This document shows positions 10,506-21,578 of a DNA stretch of 64,000 bases, in pieces. Source of the stretch: Pelagibacteraceae bacterium AG-337-G06. Its GTDB lineage: Bacteria; Pseudomonadota; Alphaproteobacteria; Pelagibacterales; AG-422-B15. The stretch is from assembly GCA_003282175.1 (NCBI GenBank), contig QBZX01000002.1, positions 62,001 to 126,000 on the forward strand. The letters run 5' to 3'. The notes beneath the pieces were generated by a model. It was not told the origin of the DNA. It was given only the letters and a program-made list of their open reading frames with translations, and made no database searches. The position numbers and the translations under genes are program-made. Numbering within the stretch: the stretch's first letter is position 1; every line of letters starts with the position of its first letter.

Positions 10506-11715
10506 GTTTTTTATTTAGGTTTCGTTCAATAATTTCTAAAAAATCTTCAGTACTATGCCAATCTTGTTCATGAGGCATTAATAAAGCCAGATCTTTTGTC
10601 ATTGAACCACTTTCAACTGTCTCAACACAAACTTTTTCCAGCTTATCTGCAAACTTAATAAGCTCATCATTCTCATCCAGCTTTCCACGATATTTAAGAC
10701 CCCTTGACCATGCAAAGATAGAGGCAATGGGGTTAGTTGAGGTTTGTTTGCCTTCTTGATGCAATCTAAAATGTCTCGTGACTGTTCCATGAGCAGCTTC
10801 TGCTTCGATCGTTTTTCCGTCTGGCGTCATAAGTACACTTGTCATGAGCCCTAGTGAACCAAATCCTTGAGCAACAGTGTCTGATTGTACATCTCCATCG
10901 TAGTTTTTACACGCCCACACAAATTTTCCATTCCATTTCAATGCAGATGCGACCATGTCATCTATCAATCGATGCTCGTAATCTAAATTAAGTGATTTAA
11001 ATTTTTCTGCAAAGTCCTTTTCATATACTTCTTGAAAGAGATCTTTGAAACGACCATCGTATTGTTTTAAAATTGTATTTTTAGTTGACAGATAAACAGG
11101 CCATTCACGCATTAATGCATAATTCATACAAGACTTTGCAAAGTCTCTGATCGAGTCGTCTGTATTATACATCGCCATAGCAACACCACTTGAATGAAAT
11201 TCATACACCTCTTTTTCAATTGGTTCCATATTTGGATCTTCAGGAGTCCATTTAATACTTAACTTACCTTTCCCAGGAACTCTAAAATCCGTTGCTTTGT
11301 ATTGATCTCCAAAAGCATGTCTACCCACAACTATGGGGTCAGTCCATCCAGGAACAAGTCTTGGGACGTTTTTACATACTATTGGCTCTCTGAAGACTGT
11401 TCCTCCTAATATATTTCTTATAGTTCCATTTGGTGATCGCCACATTTCCTTTAGTTTAAATTCTTCAACACGGTCTTCATCAGGAGTTATTGTGGCACAT
11501 TTAACTCCAACCCCGTATTTCTTAATAGCATTGGCAGAATCAACAGTAATTTTATCATTGCTTCTATCTCTGCTTTCAACTCCGAGATCATAATAATCAA
11601 GTTCAATATCAAGATAAGGAAGGATGAGTTTATCTTTGATAAACTGCCAAATAATCCTTGTCATTTCATCGCCATCTATCTCAACTAATGGTGTTTTAAC
11701 TTTAATTTTATTCAC
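10486..11715 (-). CDS. icd: NADP-dependent isocitrate dehydrogenase
   Basis: [38 protein letters not shown]. Confidence 0.97.
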   Translation of the reverse strand: MNKIKVKTPLVEIDGDEMTRIIWQFIKDKLILPYLDIELDYYDLGVESRDRSNDKITVDSANAIKKYGVGVKCATITPDEDRVEEFKLKEMWRSPNGTIRNILGGTVFREPIVCKNVPRLVPGWTDPIVVGRHAFGDQYKATDFRVPGKGKLSIKWTPEDPNMEPIEKEVYEFHSSGVAMAMYNTDDSIRDFAKSCMNYALMREWPVYLSTKNTILKQYDGRFKDLFQEVYEKDFAEKFKSLNLDYEHRLIDDMVASALKWNGKFVWACKNYDGDVQSDTVAQGFGSLGLMTSVLMTPDGKTIEAEAAHGTVTRHFRLHQEGKQTSTNPIASIFAWSRGLKYRGKLDENDELIKFADKLEKVCVETVESGSMTKDLALLMPHEQDWHSTEDFLEIIERNLNKKLTVTYQ

Positions 11716-12250
11716 AGATTCTCAATTCTTTTTTTAATTCGTCCAGATTTGTGATTACCTTATATGCTTCTTTCATATTTTCGCCAGCAAAATTCTTCCT
11801 TACTAGATTATCAATGAGCATAATCAAATCATCCCAAAAATTATTAAAATTATATATTATGATTGGTTTACTATGGATGTGAAGCTGCTTCCATGAATAA
11901 ACTTCAAAAAATTCTTCCAAGGTGCCAATGCCTCCCGGAAAAATTAAAAAAATTTCTGAGCTATTAAACATTTCTATTTTACGCTCATGCATAGAAGTGA
12001 CAATTTTTAAATTATTCAAACTTTTATTTTTTTTTTCAAAGTCGATTAAATGCTTTGTTATTACTCCATATACGTGTCCCCCTGCTGCAATCGAGCTATT
12101 AGAAATTGTTCCCATTAGGCCCATATTTCCACCTCCGTATACAATCTTATATTTATTTTTACCTAATAGCTCACCAACTTTTCGGGCTTCTTCTTTGTAA
12201 ACTTCGTCAACATCATTTGATGAACTGCAGTAAACTGCAATAGATTTCAT
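11708..12250 (-). CDS. LOG family (TIGR00730) Rossmann-fold protein
   Basis: [27 protein letters not shown]...[14 protein letters not shown]. Confidence 0.92.
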   Translation of the reverse strand: MKSIAVYCSSSNDVDEVYKEEARKVGELLGKNKYKIVYGGGNMGLMGTISNSSIAAGGHVYGVITKHLIDFEKKNKSLNNLKIVTSMHERKIEMFNSSEIFLIFPGGIGTLEEFFEVYSWKQLHIHSKPIIIYNFNNFWDDLIMLIDNLVRKNFAGENMKEAYKVITNLDELKKELRICE

Positions 12251-12253
12251 TTG

Positions 12254-15200
12254 TTATAAAGGCTCACTTGAAAGAACTTTAGTCGCTGAGTTTATATTCT
12301 TTCTAGTGAAAATTGATTTTAATCGATCTGGTAAAGCCAGTAGTGATGGAGTAACAAATAAAGTTGCTACAGTGGCAAAAGATAATCCAAAAACAATTGC
12401 CCATGCAAGAGGCTGTACAAAATATGTTTCAGGAGATTTGTAAGAAAGCGTTCTATCAAAAACATCAACGCTAATTTGTAATGCTGAGGGTAGTAAACCA
12501 AATACTGTTGTTACAGTTGTTAAAAAAATTGGTCTGATTCTACTTTTTGCTGCAAGTAATATTGATTTCATCTTATCTGACTCATTCTTTCTAATCTTTC
12601 TATAGCTGTCTATAAGAATAATATTGTTGTTCACAACAATTCCTGTACAGGCAACTATACCTAATCCAGTCATGACACCACTAAAGGGCATTTGTAAAAT
12701 AATTAATCCTACAAAAATTCCAGTAGTCGATAATGCAATTGAAAATAGAATTAGAAACGTATGATAAAAATTGTTAAACAGCGAAATTAAAATTATAAAC
12801 ATTAACAATAAGGCGGTACCAAATGCAGAAAATACAAAGATAAGGGAACCCTCAGAATCCTCCGCTTCGCCAACAAGTTTTACATTTGCTTCGATTGGAA
12901 TGTTTGCCTCGCTTAGCCAAGTCTTTATTTTATCTATATTTTCAGCAGTATTAAAGCCATTCTTTGTATTGGCGTCTACAATTAGTATCCTTTCAGCATT
13001 TTTCTTTCCAATTGAAAAAATTTTATTTTTTGGTTTTTGAGTGACAAATTCTGAGATAGGGAGGGGACCTCTATTAGTATTTATAAATATATTTTTTACC
13101 TCATCTAGTGTTCTCAGGTCATCTGGTAAATATAGTTTAATATCTAATTCTTTGTCTGTATCAGCTGGACGAATAGTGCCTATTTTTGTTCCTGTAGTCG
13201 CAAGATTAATTATTGCGCCAATAGATTGTACTGAAACATCATACTTTGAGGTTTCTTTTCTATCAATATCGTAAAGCCATTCTATACCTGTAACAGGATA
13301 TTTTATTTCAACATCTTTCACACCCTCAAATTTTATCAATTCATCTCTTACTATCTGCGCTACTTGATTTATTAGTCTTTTGTCTTTTGCAGTTACCTCA
13401 ATTTCTATATCTTTTGGACCAATGATTGATGAGCTATAAGTATTTCCTTTTATTCTGGCTTGAAATCCATTCAATTTATTTAGATCTTTCTGTATATCTG
13501 ACAATAATATATCGCTATCAGGCCTTTGATCGATCGGCACTAGGTCTAACCAAACTCTTCCAACTATATCAGTAGGACTATCATCAAATAGCCAAATACG
13601 ATTTCTGCTAATAGTATTTGCAACATAATTGCCTACATAAGGATTTGCGTTTATGATGTTAGATACTTCTGTTATATAACTTCCAGTTTCAGTAGGGGAC
13701 AGGTTGCCCCTTGCCATTACCTCCACACGTGCTGTAGCGGCCTTATCATTTGGAAAAAAAATAACTCCACTATTAAATTTGCTGTAAAGCATGATCACTG
13801 CTGTAAATGTAATAAGTGTCATTATTAATACTGTAATAGGTTTAGTGATAGCCTTACTTAGCAAGTTTTCATAAGTATTAATAAAAATATTATCACGTCT
13901 TATATTATCATTTGACATCTGTGATGTTTTTCTTTCTATCATTGACCCCATTGCTGGCAGAAAAATTAATGTAACTATTAATGATGTAGACAATACAACT
14001 ATTACTGTAAGAGGAATGACCCTCAGCCATTGACCAAGCATTTCAGGCCAAAAAAGTAAGGGAAAAAATGCAGCAATTGTAGTAAGAGCAGAAGCAATAA
14101 TAGGCCAAAACATATTGTATGAGGAATTTATATATGAATCTCTTCTTCTAACACCTCTCTCCTGCTCGGCTCTCGCAAATTCTGTTATCACAATTGGCCC
14201 ATCGACTAAAAGACCAACAGCTAGTATGAGTCCAAATACGGTCATTAAATTGTATGTCATGCCCATGTAGTCAAGAATTAATATTGAAAACAAGTATGTC
14301 GTAGGAATTGATAACCCAACGATTAGGCCACTTCTGATTCCAAGGGCTGCGATGACAATTATCATTACTAATATGACAGCTGTAATTACTGTATTTTCAG
14401 AGGATTCTATCCTTTGTTTTATCTCAGTAGACTCATCATCTACAATGACTGTCTTAATTAAAGGATGAAATTTTCCATCATTCTCTTTCAAAACATTTTT
14501 TACAAACTTATAAGTATCAAGTACATTTGTGCCAGACTTTCTTGATACCTCGAGGCTTAGAGCCGGTTGGCCATTAACAATAACAGTATTCTTGCTTCTA
14601 TCATAACTTCGCTTTACTTCAGCAATATCACCTAGGGATAAAGTGAAATTATCGTTTGCGTTGATAGGCAAATTCTTTATCTGCCTATAATTTTGATAAA
14701 GACCAGGTATCTTGACAGAAAAATCTGCATTATCATCGGTAAGCGCTCCCGCTGGAACAATGTTATTATAGGATTTAAGTGCATTATATACATCAGAGAT
14801 ATTAATCTTATATTTTTGGAGCAGAGTTGGATCAAGGGTAATTTTAATAATTTCTTCTCTCTCACCTTTTATGTCAACTTCAGTAACATTGCCAATTTTT
14901 TCCAATGAGTCTTTATAAGAGTTGGCAGCTTTGAGAAGCACTTCATAAGGCACGTTTCCATATAAACCGATATAAATTCTTGAGAACATTGAAGAGTCAT
15001 ATTCTTTTACTTCAATTATTTCCATTTCCCTGGGGAGCTTATCATTTGCATCAGAAATTGTATTTCTTACTAATTTTGCAAGACTATTGTTCTCAGTATC
15101 CAACTTAAAAGATACCATGAATGAGGCAATATTATCTTTTGATATTGAAATAATTTCATCTAAATCTTTAAGTGCCATTAATTCTCTTTCAATTGGCTCG

Positions 15201-15409
15201 ACTATTAACTTTTCAATTTCATTTGCAGACATCCCGTCATATTTAATAATTACCGCTACCGTTTTAAGGTCAATTTCTGGCATCTCTTCTTTAGGAAAAG
15301 TAATATATGAGATCACCCCTAAAAGAATAATCATAAGCAAGAGCGTAGAGATTGTTTTTTTTCTTAAAAGGATAGCCGATAAGATATTACGTAGCATTTT
15401 ATGCCTCAA
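12254..15409 (-). CDS. Efflux RND transporter permease subunit (second of pair)
   Basis: 1051 aa, AcrB/MdtBC-type RND architecture. Confidence 0.93.
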   Translation of the reverse strand: MRHKMLRNILSAILLRKKTISTLLLMIILLGVISYITFPKEEMPEIDLKTVAVIIKYDGMSANEIEKLIVEPIERELMALKDLDEIISISKDNIASFMVSFKLDTENNSLAKLVRNTISDANDKLPREMEIIEVKEYDSSMFSRIYIGLYGNVPYEVLLKAANSYKDSLEKIGNVTEVDIKGEREEIIKITLDPTLLQKYKINISDVYNALKSYNNIVPAGALTDDNADFSVKIPGLYQNYRQIKNLPINANDNFTLSLGDIAEVKRSYDRSKNTVIVNGQPALSLEVSRKSGTNVLDTYKFVKNVLKENDGKFHPLIKTVIVDDESTEIKQRIESSENTVITAVILVMIIVIAALGIRSGLIVGLSIPTTYLFSILILDYMGMTYNLMTVFGLILAVGLLVDGPIVITEFARAEQERGVRRRDSYINSSYNMFWPIIASALTTIAAFFPLLFWPEMLGQWLRVIPLTVIVVLSTSLIVTLIFLPAMGSMIERKTSQMSNDNIRRDNIFINTYENLLSKAITKPITVLIMTLITFTAVIMLYSKFNSGVIFFPNDKAATARVEVMARGNLSPTETGSYITEVSNIINANPYVGNYVANTISRNRIWLFDDSPTDIVGRVWLDLVPIDQRPDSDILLSDIQKDLNKLNGFQARIKGNTYSSSIIGPKDIEIEVTAKDKRLINQVAQIVRDELIKFEGVKDVEIKYPVTGIEWLYDIDRKETSKYDVSVQSIGAIINLATTGTKIGTIRPADTDKELDIKLYLPDDLRTLDEVKNIFINTNRGPLPISEFVTQKPKNKIFSIGKKNAERILIVDANTKNGFNTAENIDKIKTWLSEANIPIEANVKLVGEAEDSEGSLIFVFSAFGTALLLMFIILISLFNNFYHTFLILFSIALSTTGIFVGLIILQMPFSGVMTGLGIVACTGIVVNNNIILIDSYRKIRKNESDKMKSILLAAKSRIRPIFLTTVTTVFGLLPSALQISVDVFDRTLSYKSPETYFVQPLAWAIVFGLSFATVATLFVTPSLLALPDRLKSIFTRKNINSATKVLSSEPL

Positions 15410-18400
15410 TAGTCTGTTTGCTTTGTAATCTAAAAAGTGATCTAATGTGAGATGGTAAAATTAAGAGGCATGGCGTTACTATTAGAGTAAGAAATGCTGA
15501 AAATGACAACCCATAAACAATGCATTGTGCAAGAGGTGTCCAGAAACCACTTACATTAGAGTCATATTCAATTGTTCGAGACAACGGATCTATACTATAG
15601 TTAAGGGCTAAAGGAATTAGGCCTAACATTGTTGTAATTGTTGTTAAGAAAATAGGTCGAAGTCTTTGTGCACAAGCTTTTAAAACACTATTAAACAAAT
15701 TGTCAGTATCTTTGTCTCTAACAAAGTTAAAGGCATCAATTAATATAATATTATTGTTTACTACGATGCCTGCCAGTGAAACCACGCCAACACCATGCAT
15801 TATTGCTGAAAAGGGTTGGTTAAATATGAGTAAGCCAAAAAATACACCTGCAGTGCTCATAATGACTGCTGTAAGTATAATAAAACTTTGATAAAAACTA
15901 TTAAACTGTGTCACTAGTAAAGCAGCCATGATCAATAAAGAAATTATAAATGCCTGTGTCACAAATTTCATAGACTCGGTTTGCTCTTCGTTTTCGCCAC
16001 CGAAAGCAACATTTATATATGAGGGGTAATTTTGATCAGCAATCCACTTTTGTATTTGAACTACCTTGTTTGCAGCAATTTCTCCTTGATCAACATTAGC
16101 TTTTATGTACATAGCATTTCTTGCGTCGTATCTACGAATAAAGCTAACATTTTGCTTAGGTTTTTTTTCGACAAAATTACTTATTGGAATTTGACCCGAT
16201 CTTGTTTCTATCATTATGTTATCAAGCTGATCGATTGACCTCTCATTATCGGCATACCTTACATATATTTCTAACTCATCATCCACATCATCCGGCCTAT
16301 ATTTGCCAATCATTACTCCATTAGTTACAAGACTTACTGCTTTTCCAATTGTAAATATATCAGCCCCAAATTGTGCAGCCTTTGGTTTGTCTATTATAAG
16401 CTCCCAATCGACCCGAGGAACCGGTAATGTATCTTCCACTCCAACTAATCCCTCTACATTTTCGTCAATATATGCACGAACCTCTTTTGTTATACCTATT
16501 AAGCTATCACTGCTAGGACCAGTAATTCTAACCTGTATATCCTTGCCAACTGGTGGACCACCAGATTCTTCACTAATCTCAATCTTTATTCCATTAATTT
16601 TATTAAATTCATTTCTCAAATCAGCTATAATTTTATGACCATTTTCTCTCTTATCTCGGTCTACGAATTCAAAGAATGCTGTAGCAATTAAATCTTCGGA
16701 ATTTCCACCACCGCCAGATGATACAACATTACTGAATTGACCAGTCTGCAAAAAGTAATTTTTAATTCCAGACCTTTTACTAATTATAATTTCAACATCA
16801 GTTGCGAGTCTATTTACTTCTTCAATTGACAAGTTTCCACGAGCAAATATTTGTATTTTACCAAAATATGGATCTCCCGTAGAAAAATATATCATCCCCT
16901 TTCCGAGGCTGAAAAACCCAGCAATGATTGTAAACAAAATGATAAATACGGATGCTAAAGTCAAAATAGGTCGCTTGAGCAATTTTTCCAATAAATTAAC
17001 GTATATTCCTATATAGCCTGTAAGCTCTTTCAAATTAAAACTTTGATCAGATCCAAGTTTCTTAAACGCGTTTGCAGAAGCATTTGAGGGCTTGCCAACA
17101 ACACTTCCGATAACTGGCACAAACATCAAGCTAAATATGAGAGCTATGGCAAGTACAACAAAAACTGTTACAGGAAGAATTTTCATAAATTGACCACTCA
17201 CGCCCGGCCAAAAGAACAAAGGTATGAAGACCGCTAAAGTTGTTGCTGCTGAAGCAACAATAGGCCAGAACATTCTTTTGGCAGAGTAGATGTAGGCCTT
17301 TTCTCTACTAAATCCCTCAAGCATTTTCCTATCAGCCATTTCTACCACCACTAAAGACCCATCAATGAGCATTCCGAGCGCTACAAGTATTCCAAAGATT
17401 ACCATAAAATTATAGTCGTAGCCCAATATATACATAACAAAAAGAGCAATCAAAATTGATACAGGAATTCCTGATCCTACAATCAAAGAAGATCTTATAC
17501 CTAGGGCTAACATTGTTACTAACAAGACAAATATGGTTGCAAGAAGAATATTGCCTTGAAGAGAGTCTACATTATCTTGCATAATTTCTCTTGTATCCAT
17601 AACGTAAGTAAAATTTATATCAGATGATACTTTAGCTTTAAATTTTTGAACCACCTCATCTACTTGATTGATAGTTTCGATAACATTTCTCCCACGACCT
17701 TTTTTTACAAGGAGCGATATTCCTGGCTCGCCATTTACTTTTGTATAACTTATTCTATCTTTAAAGTTTCTTCTGATTTCAGAAATGTCACTAAGATTTA
17801 CAGAGCTATTATTTGTCGATCGAATAGGTAACTCATAGATATCCCTTGCATCTTCAAATAATCCAGGAACATTAACTGAAAATTGACCTTGTCCAGTCTC
17901 AATCTCGCCAGCAGTAACCACTTGGTTATTATTTGCAACTGCATTTATAATTTCGCTAAAAGAAATATTGTAATTTTCCATCTGTGATCTGTTTAAAGTA
18001 GCTTCAAGCTGTTCTTCTCTTGCGCCAGCTAACTCAACTTCAAAAATTGATGGTATTAATTCAATATCTTTTTTTATTTCCTGAGCTAAATTTAAAAGAT
18101 AACGTTCTGAAGCTGAGGGAGAGTCAATTGACAAGATGATTGTAGGATTATCTTGAACAGAAACTTCACTAACAACTGGCTCTTTGGCATCGTCAGGAAA
18201 TTTTACCTTGGCATCATTAACAGCATCTCTAACTTTATCTAGTGATTTTTTCATCGTTGCAGCAGCATCAAATTTAACTATTGCTGCAGCATAATTTTCA
18301 AATGCAAAGCCTTGTAACTGGTCGACCCCTTCAATACTTCGCAACTCATCTTCTATTGGCTTTAAAAGTAATCTTTCAGCATCTTGAGGGGAAATACCAG

Positions 18401-18548
18401 TTAGACCAACGCCAACATAAACGACCGGTATAATTATCTCAGGCTCGTTTTCTATTGGAATATTAACACGGCCAAATATACCTGCACAAATAAGTACTAA
18501 AAGTAATGCTAAAGCAGTTCTTTTTCTGTCTACTAAAAATTCAATCAT
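15399..18548 (-). CDS. Efflux RND transporter permease subunit (first of pair)
   Basis: 1049 aa, RND permease; ORF overlaps the next permease by 11 nt. Confidence 0.93.
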   Translation of the reverse strand: MIEFLVDRKRTALALLLVLICAGIFGRVNIPIENEPEIIIPVVYVGVGLTGISPQDAERLLLKPIEDELRSIEGVDQLQGFAFENYAAAIVKFDAAATMKKSLDKVRDAVNDAKVKFPDDAKEPVVSEVSVQDNPTIILSIDSPSASERYLLNLAQEIKKDIELIPSIFEVELAGAREEQLEATLNRSQMENYNISFSEIINAVANNNQVVTAGEIETGQGQFSVNVPGLFEDARDIYELPIRSTNNSSVNLSDISEIRRNFKDRISYTKVNGEPGISLLVKKGRGRNVIETINQVDEVVQKFKAKVSSDINFTYVMDTREIMQDNVDSLQGNILLATIFVLLVTMLALGIRSSLIVGSGIPVSILIALFVMYILGYDYNFMVIFGILVALGMLIDGSLVVVEMADRKMLEGFSREKAYIYSAKRMFWPIVASAATTLAVFIPLFFWPGVSGQFMKILPVTVFVVLAIALIFSLMFVPVIGSVVGKPSNASANAFKKLGSDQSFNLKELTGYIGIYVNLLEKLLKRPILTLASVFIILFTIIAGFFSLGKGMIYFSTGDPYFGKIQIFARGNLSIEEVNRLATDVEIIISKRSGIKNYFLQTGQFSNVVSSGGGGNSEDLIATAFFEFVDRDKRENGHKIIADLRNEFNKINGIKIEISEESGGPPVGKDIQVRITGPSSDSLIGITKEVRAYIDENVEGLVGVEDTLPVPRVDWELIIDKPKAAQFGADIFTIGKAVSLVTNGVMIGKYRPDDVDDELEIYVRYADNERSIDQLDNIMIETRSGQIPISNFVEKKPKQNVSFIRRYDARNAMYIKANVDQGEIAANKVVQIQKWIADQNYPSYINVAFGGENEEQTESMKFVTQAFIISLLIMAALLVTQFNSFYQSFIILTAVIMSTAGVFFGLLIFNQPFSAIMHGVGVVSLAGIVVNNNIILIDAFNFVRDKDTDNLFNSVLKACAQRLRPIFLTTITTMLGLIPLALNYSIDPLSRTIEYDSNVSGFWTPLAQCIVYGLSFSAFLTLIVTPCLLILPSHIRSLFRLQSKQTIEA

Positions 18549-18554
18549 TACAAT

Positions 18555-19619
18555 TTATTCTACTAATTCAACCTCAACATTTTGATTGTTTACTACATAC
18601 TCTTGACCCACAGTAATGATGGTAGAATTTTTTGGCAATCCAGTTACCCATAATCCTTCAACAGTATCTTCAATAATTTCGATATTACTAAATAAAACTT
18701 TTGTATCGTTGAGAATTTTTATACCAAGATCTCCAGCATCGTTAAGTGATATTAAATATGAAGGTATTAGATGTGCTTGAACCCTACTGATAGGAACGAG
18801 CATATCAGCTGATAACCCTTCTCTTATAATACCTTTTTTATTATCTACAGTTGCTTCAATTTTATAAGTTCTTGTACTTGGATTTGCACTTTTGCTTATA
18901 AAACTTATTTTTCCAGTAATAGAACTTTTATCTAAGAAATTTATAGTAACTTCTTTTTCTAAATTGATTTGATCAACATTTTTTTCAGTTACTTCACCTG
19001 TAATTATCATTGGATTAAGTTTCATGACCTTAGCACAAGGGGAGGCTGGTGTAATCAAGTCACCTAATTCTAAATATACATCCTCAACAAATCCATCAAA
19101 AGGAGACCTTATCTTTATATTATCCAACTCATTAATAGCCATCTCAACCCTTGCAATTGAGGCTTTTAAAGCCGCTTCAGCTGTTGCAACTGAATTGTCT
19201 GATCTATATCCCTCTTCAGATAGCGTTTTTATTGCATCATATTGCAATTGGGCCTTATTTTTAGAAGCATTCGCTTCATTTAAGGCTGCAATTCTATTTT
19301 CAGGATCAAGCTCACAAATAAGTTCATCTTTTTTTACAAATGATCCTTTTTCAATTGTATAGACAATTGTGGATGAAGTTTTTGGCTTTAACAGAACAAC
19401 TTTATCTGCTTCTGCTCTTCCTCTTATTGTAAGGAAATAAGTTTTATCAAGAGCATTAAAATTCTTTGCACGTACAGAAATTAGTTCTTCAACAACATTG
19501 TCATCACTTACCTGAGCAACATCATCGTTACTGCTAAATGACCCTGAGAAAATCCAGGCTATTACAATCACAAATATTATAATTGCAGATAAATAATTTA
19601 TAGGAATTTTCTTAAACAT
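18555..19619 (-). CDS. Efflux RND transporter periplasmic adaptor (HlyD/MFP family)
   Basis: N-terminal TM/signal anchor; biotinyl-lipoyl-like and hairpin segments; KIRSPFDGFVEDVYLELGDLITPASPCAKVM. Confidence 0.9.
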   Translation of the reverse strand: MFKKIPINYLSAIIIFVIVIAWIFSGSFSSNDDVAQVSDDNVVEELISVRAKNFNALDKTYFLTIRGRAEADKVVLLKPKTSSTIVYTIEKGSFVKKDELICELDPENRIAALNEANASKNKAQLQYDAIKTLSEEGYRSDNSVATAEAALKASIARVEMAINELDNIKIRSPFDGFVEDVYLELGDLITPASPCAKVMKLNPMIITGEVTEKNVDQINLEKEVTINFLDKSSITGKISFISKSANPSTRTYKIEATVDNKKGIIREGLSADMLVPISRVQAHLIPSYLISLNDAGDLGIKILNDTKVLFSNIEIIEDTVEGLWVTGLPKNSTIITVGQEYVVNNQNVEVELVE

Positions 19620-19620
19620 A

Positions 19621-20169
19621 TTAATTTAACTTTTCTCTATTTTTTTCCATATAAGTTAATCCACTTTCAATTAAAGTTGTTGCTAAGCCTCTAATAAAAG
19701 TAATAGATTTTTCATTTCTAAGAGCTTGTAGATCTGATGGTACCGGACCATCATACTTAAATTGTTCAAGTTTTTGCTGAAGAAAGAGGACTCTTTCATT
19801 TAATACCGTTTCTAGGGTCTCCTTAGGAAGATACTTTGCAAACAATAAAAGTAAAAAAAATTCAGATTTAATTTGGTCACCAAAGTTACCAGAACGAATA
19901 TAAGCTGAAGCATCACCTAGTAGGTTTTCCTTCATCAAATCTTTCCCTTTTTTTGTAATTGTATAAACCTTTTTATCTGGTTTCTTACTTTGAGATAATT
20001 GTTTACATGAAACATATTTTTCAGATTGAAGCTTATTTAAAGTTGGATAAATTGTTCCAAAACTTAAACTATAAAAATCAGATAATGGACCCTCAAACAT
20101 TTGTTTAATTTCATAGCCTGATCTAGGACCCAATGAAAGTAAGCCTAAACAGAGAGTATCTTTTTGCAT
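19621..20169 (-). CDS. PadR family transcriptional regulator
   Basis: LGLLSLGPRSGYEIKQMFEGPLSDFYSLSFGTIYPTLNKLQSEKYVS...YTITKKGKDLM. Confidence 0.93.
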   Translation of the reverse strand: MQKDTLCLGLLSLGPRSGYEIKQMFEGPLSDFYSLSFGTIYPTLNKLQSEKYVSCKQLSQSKKPDKKVYTITKKGKDLMKENLLGDASAYIRSGNFGDQIKSEFFLLLLFAKYLPKETLETVLNERVLFLQQKLEQFKYDGPVPSDLQALRNEKSITFIRGLATTLIESGLTYMEKNREKLN

Positions 20170-20170
20170 T

Positions 20171-21466
20171 TTAATTCACCTTTAAATTTTTTTTATCGAG
20201 TGTGCCAGACATATACATAATTTGAGTTTTAACAATTTCTCTATCTTTTTGTTTATTGAAATAATTGATTTCTGAATTGAGCAATGACTGTCTAGCTTTC
20301 AATACATCGAGCACACTTCTTTCACCAACTTCTTGTTCTATTACAGTGCCTTTATAGGCAGTTTGATTAGCATTGTAAGTAAGCTCAGCAGCTTTTATTG
20401 TTTGTTCAGAAATTTGGAACTTATCCCAGATATTCTCAGAAAGGATTACTGTCTCATTACGAGTTTTTTGCAAAAGTATATATTGACTGTTTTTCATTTC
20501 TTTTGCTTTACGCACATTGGATAATGACTTTCCAGCCGTAAAGATTGGCCAATTAAGAGAAGCTTTGATTTCTTCGCTAGTTAGCTCATCTACAGTTGAT
20601 GAATATTCATCTAATTCAGACTTAGTTGCTGTGAGATTTAGTTGTGGATAGTAAGCAGATTGTGCGACCCCTACATTAGCATCCATAATATTCAAGTTTG
20701 CTTCAGCCATTCGTATAGAATAATTATTGGCAATTAAGCTCTCTTTAAATTGATTGAGTGAATTTGGTATATCTGCGTTAATTTCGGAAAAAATTAAATC
20801 TTCTGCTTCAACACCAACTAAATCAATGAATAAATTTTTTAAATTTTTTAGGATTATTTTTGAATCTAACAAATCAATCTTGGCATTATTTAAGTATGCT
20901 TCAGCCTGAGCAACGTCAGTTTTAGATGCAAGTCCAACCTCATATTCCTTTATTGTTGCATTTGATCGTTCTGTGACTGACTCAAGATTATCTCTATATG
21001 ACTGAACGGTCTTTTCAGCAATTAGAACATTATAATAAGCTTCAATTGTTTCTAATATTATATCCTGTGTTACTTTCTTCTCATTTAGTCTTTTCAGATT
21101 CAGAGATTCCTTTGATGATATTGAATTATAAATACGGCTGAAGCCGCTAAACAAATTTTGGGATAAAATTATTGATTTACTGCTTGGGGATAACTCGTAA
21201 TCATTTGAGGTAATACCTGACTGTGCTCTAAGGTTTGAGTATTCGGTTTCGGCTATATTAGCGTTTATATTAATAGAGGGTAAGTAACTAGTCTTTGATT
21301 GAAAATAATCTTCCTCAGCAATATCTACTGCATTGGCCTCTATTTTAAGTAACAAGTTATTTGCCAAAGACTCATCAATTGCTTCATTTAAACTTAATGC
21401 TCCTGCATTGTTTGATAGCAACAATGTTGATAAACTTATTAGATACACAAAAAATTTCATATTCAA
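20171..21466 (-). CDS. TolC family outer membrane efflux protein
   Basis: Signal peptide; SLNEAIDESLANN...; internal duplication of TolC-type coiled-coil repeats. Confidence 0.92.
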   Translation of the reverse strand: MNMKFFVYLISLSTLLLSNNAGALSLNEAIDESLANNLLLKIEANAVDIAEEDYFQSKTSYLPSININANIAETEYSNLRAQSGITSNDYELSPSSKSIILSQNLFSGFSRIYNSISSKESLNLKRLNEKKVTQDIILETIEAYYNVLIAEKTVQSYRDNLESVTERSNATIKEYEVGLASKTDVAQAEAYLNNAKIDLLDSKIILKNLKNLFIDLVGVEAEDLIFSEINADIPNSLNQFKESLIANNYSIRMAEANLNIMDANVGVAQSAYYPQLNLTATKSELDEYSSTVDELTSEEIKASLNWPIFTAGKSLSNVRKAKEMKNSQYILLQKTRNETVILSENIWDKFQISEQTIKAAELTYNANQTAYKGTVIEQEVGERSVLDVLKARQSLLNSEINYFNKQKDREIVKTQIMYMSGTLDKKNLKVN

Positions 21467-21485
21467 GTTCCTAAAAAAGAAGGTA

Positions 21486-21513
21486 TCTATATCAGTTTGA
21501 TATATATTATCAA
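21486..21513 (-). promoter_or_regulatory. Candidate promoter of the tolC-padR-RND operon
   Basis: On minus strand TTGATA (21513-21508)-N16-TATAGA (21491-21486), about 20 nt from the tolC start. Confidence 0.4.
21489..21503. promoter_or_regulatory. Palindromic operator copy 1 (proximal to tolC)
   Basis: ATATCAG-T-TTGATAT, one mismatch from a perfect 15-bp palindrome; overlaps candidate promoter. Confidence 0.65.
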
Positions 21514-21516
21514 TAC

Positions 21517-21535
21517 CTATATCAATTTGATATAG
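21517..21535. promoter_or_regulatory. Palindromic operator copy 2
   Basis: CTATATCAA-T-TTGATATAG, perfect 9-bp arms; centre 21526 is exactly 30 bp from centre of copy 1 (21496). Confidence 0.7.
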
Positions 21536-21578
21536 TAGAATTTAATATTATTTCAAGTAGTATGCATCTACTATTAAA

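Noticed and set aside
16303-16638. 111-aa plus-strand ORF inside the RND permease; similar ORFs at 15087, 19024, 12771, 59919
   Set aside because: Complementary frames of recognisable RND, adaptor or NrdJ coding sequence; no independent support.
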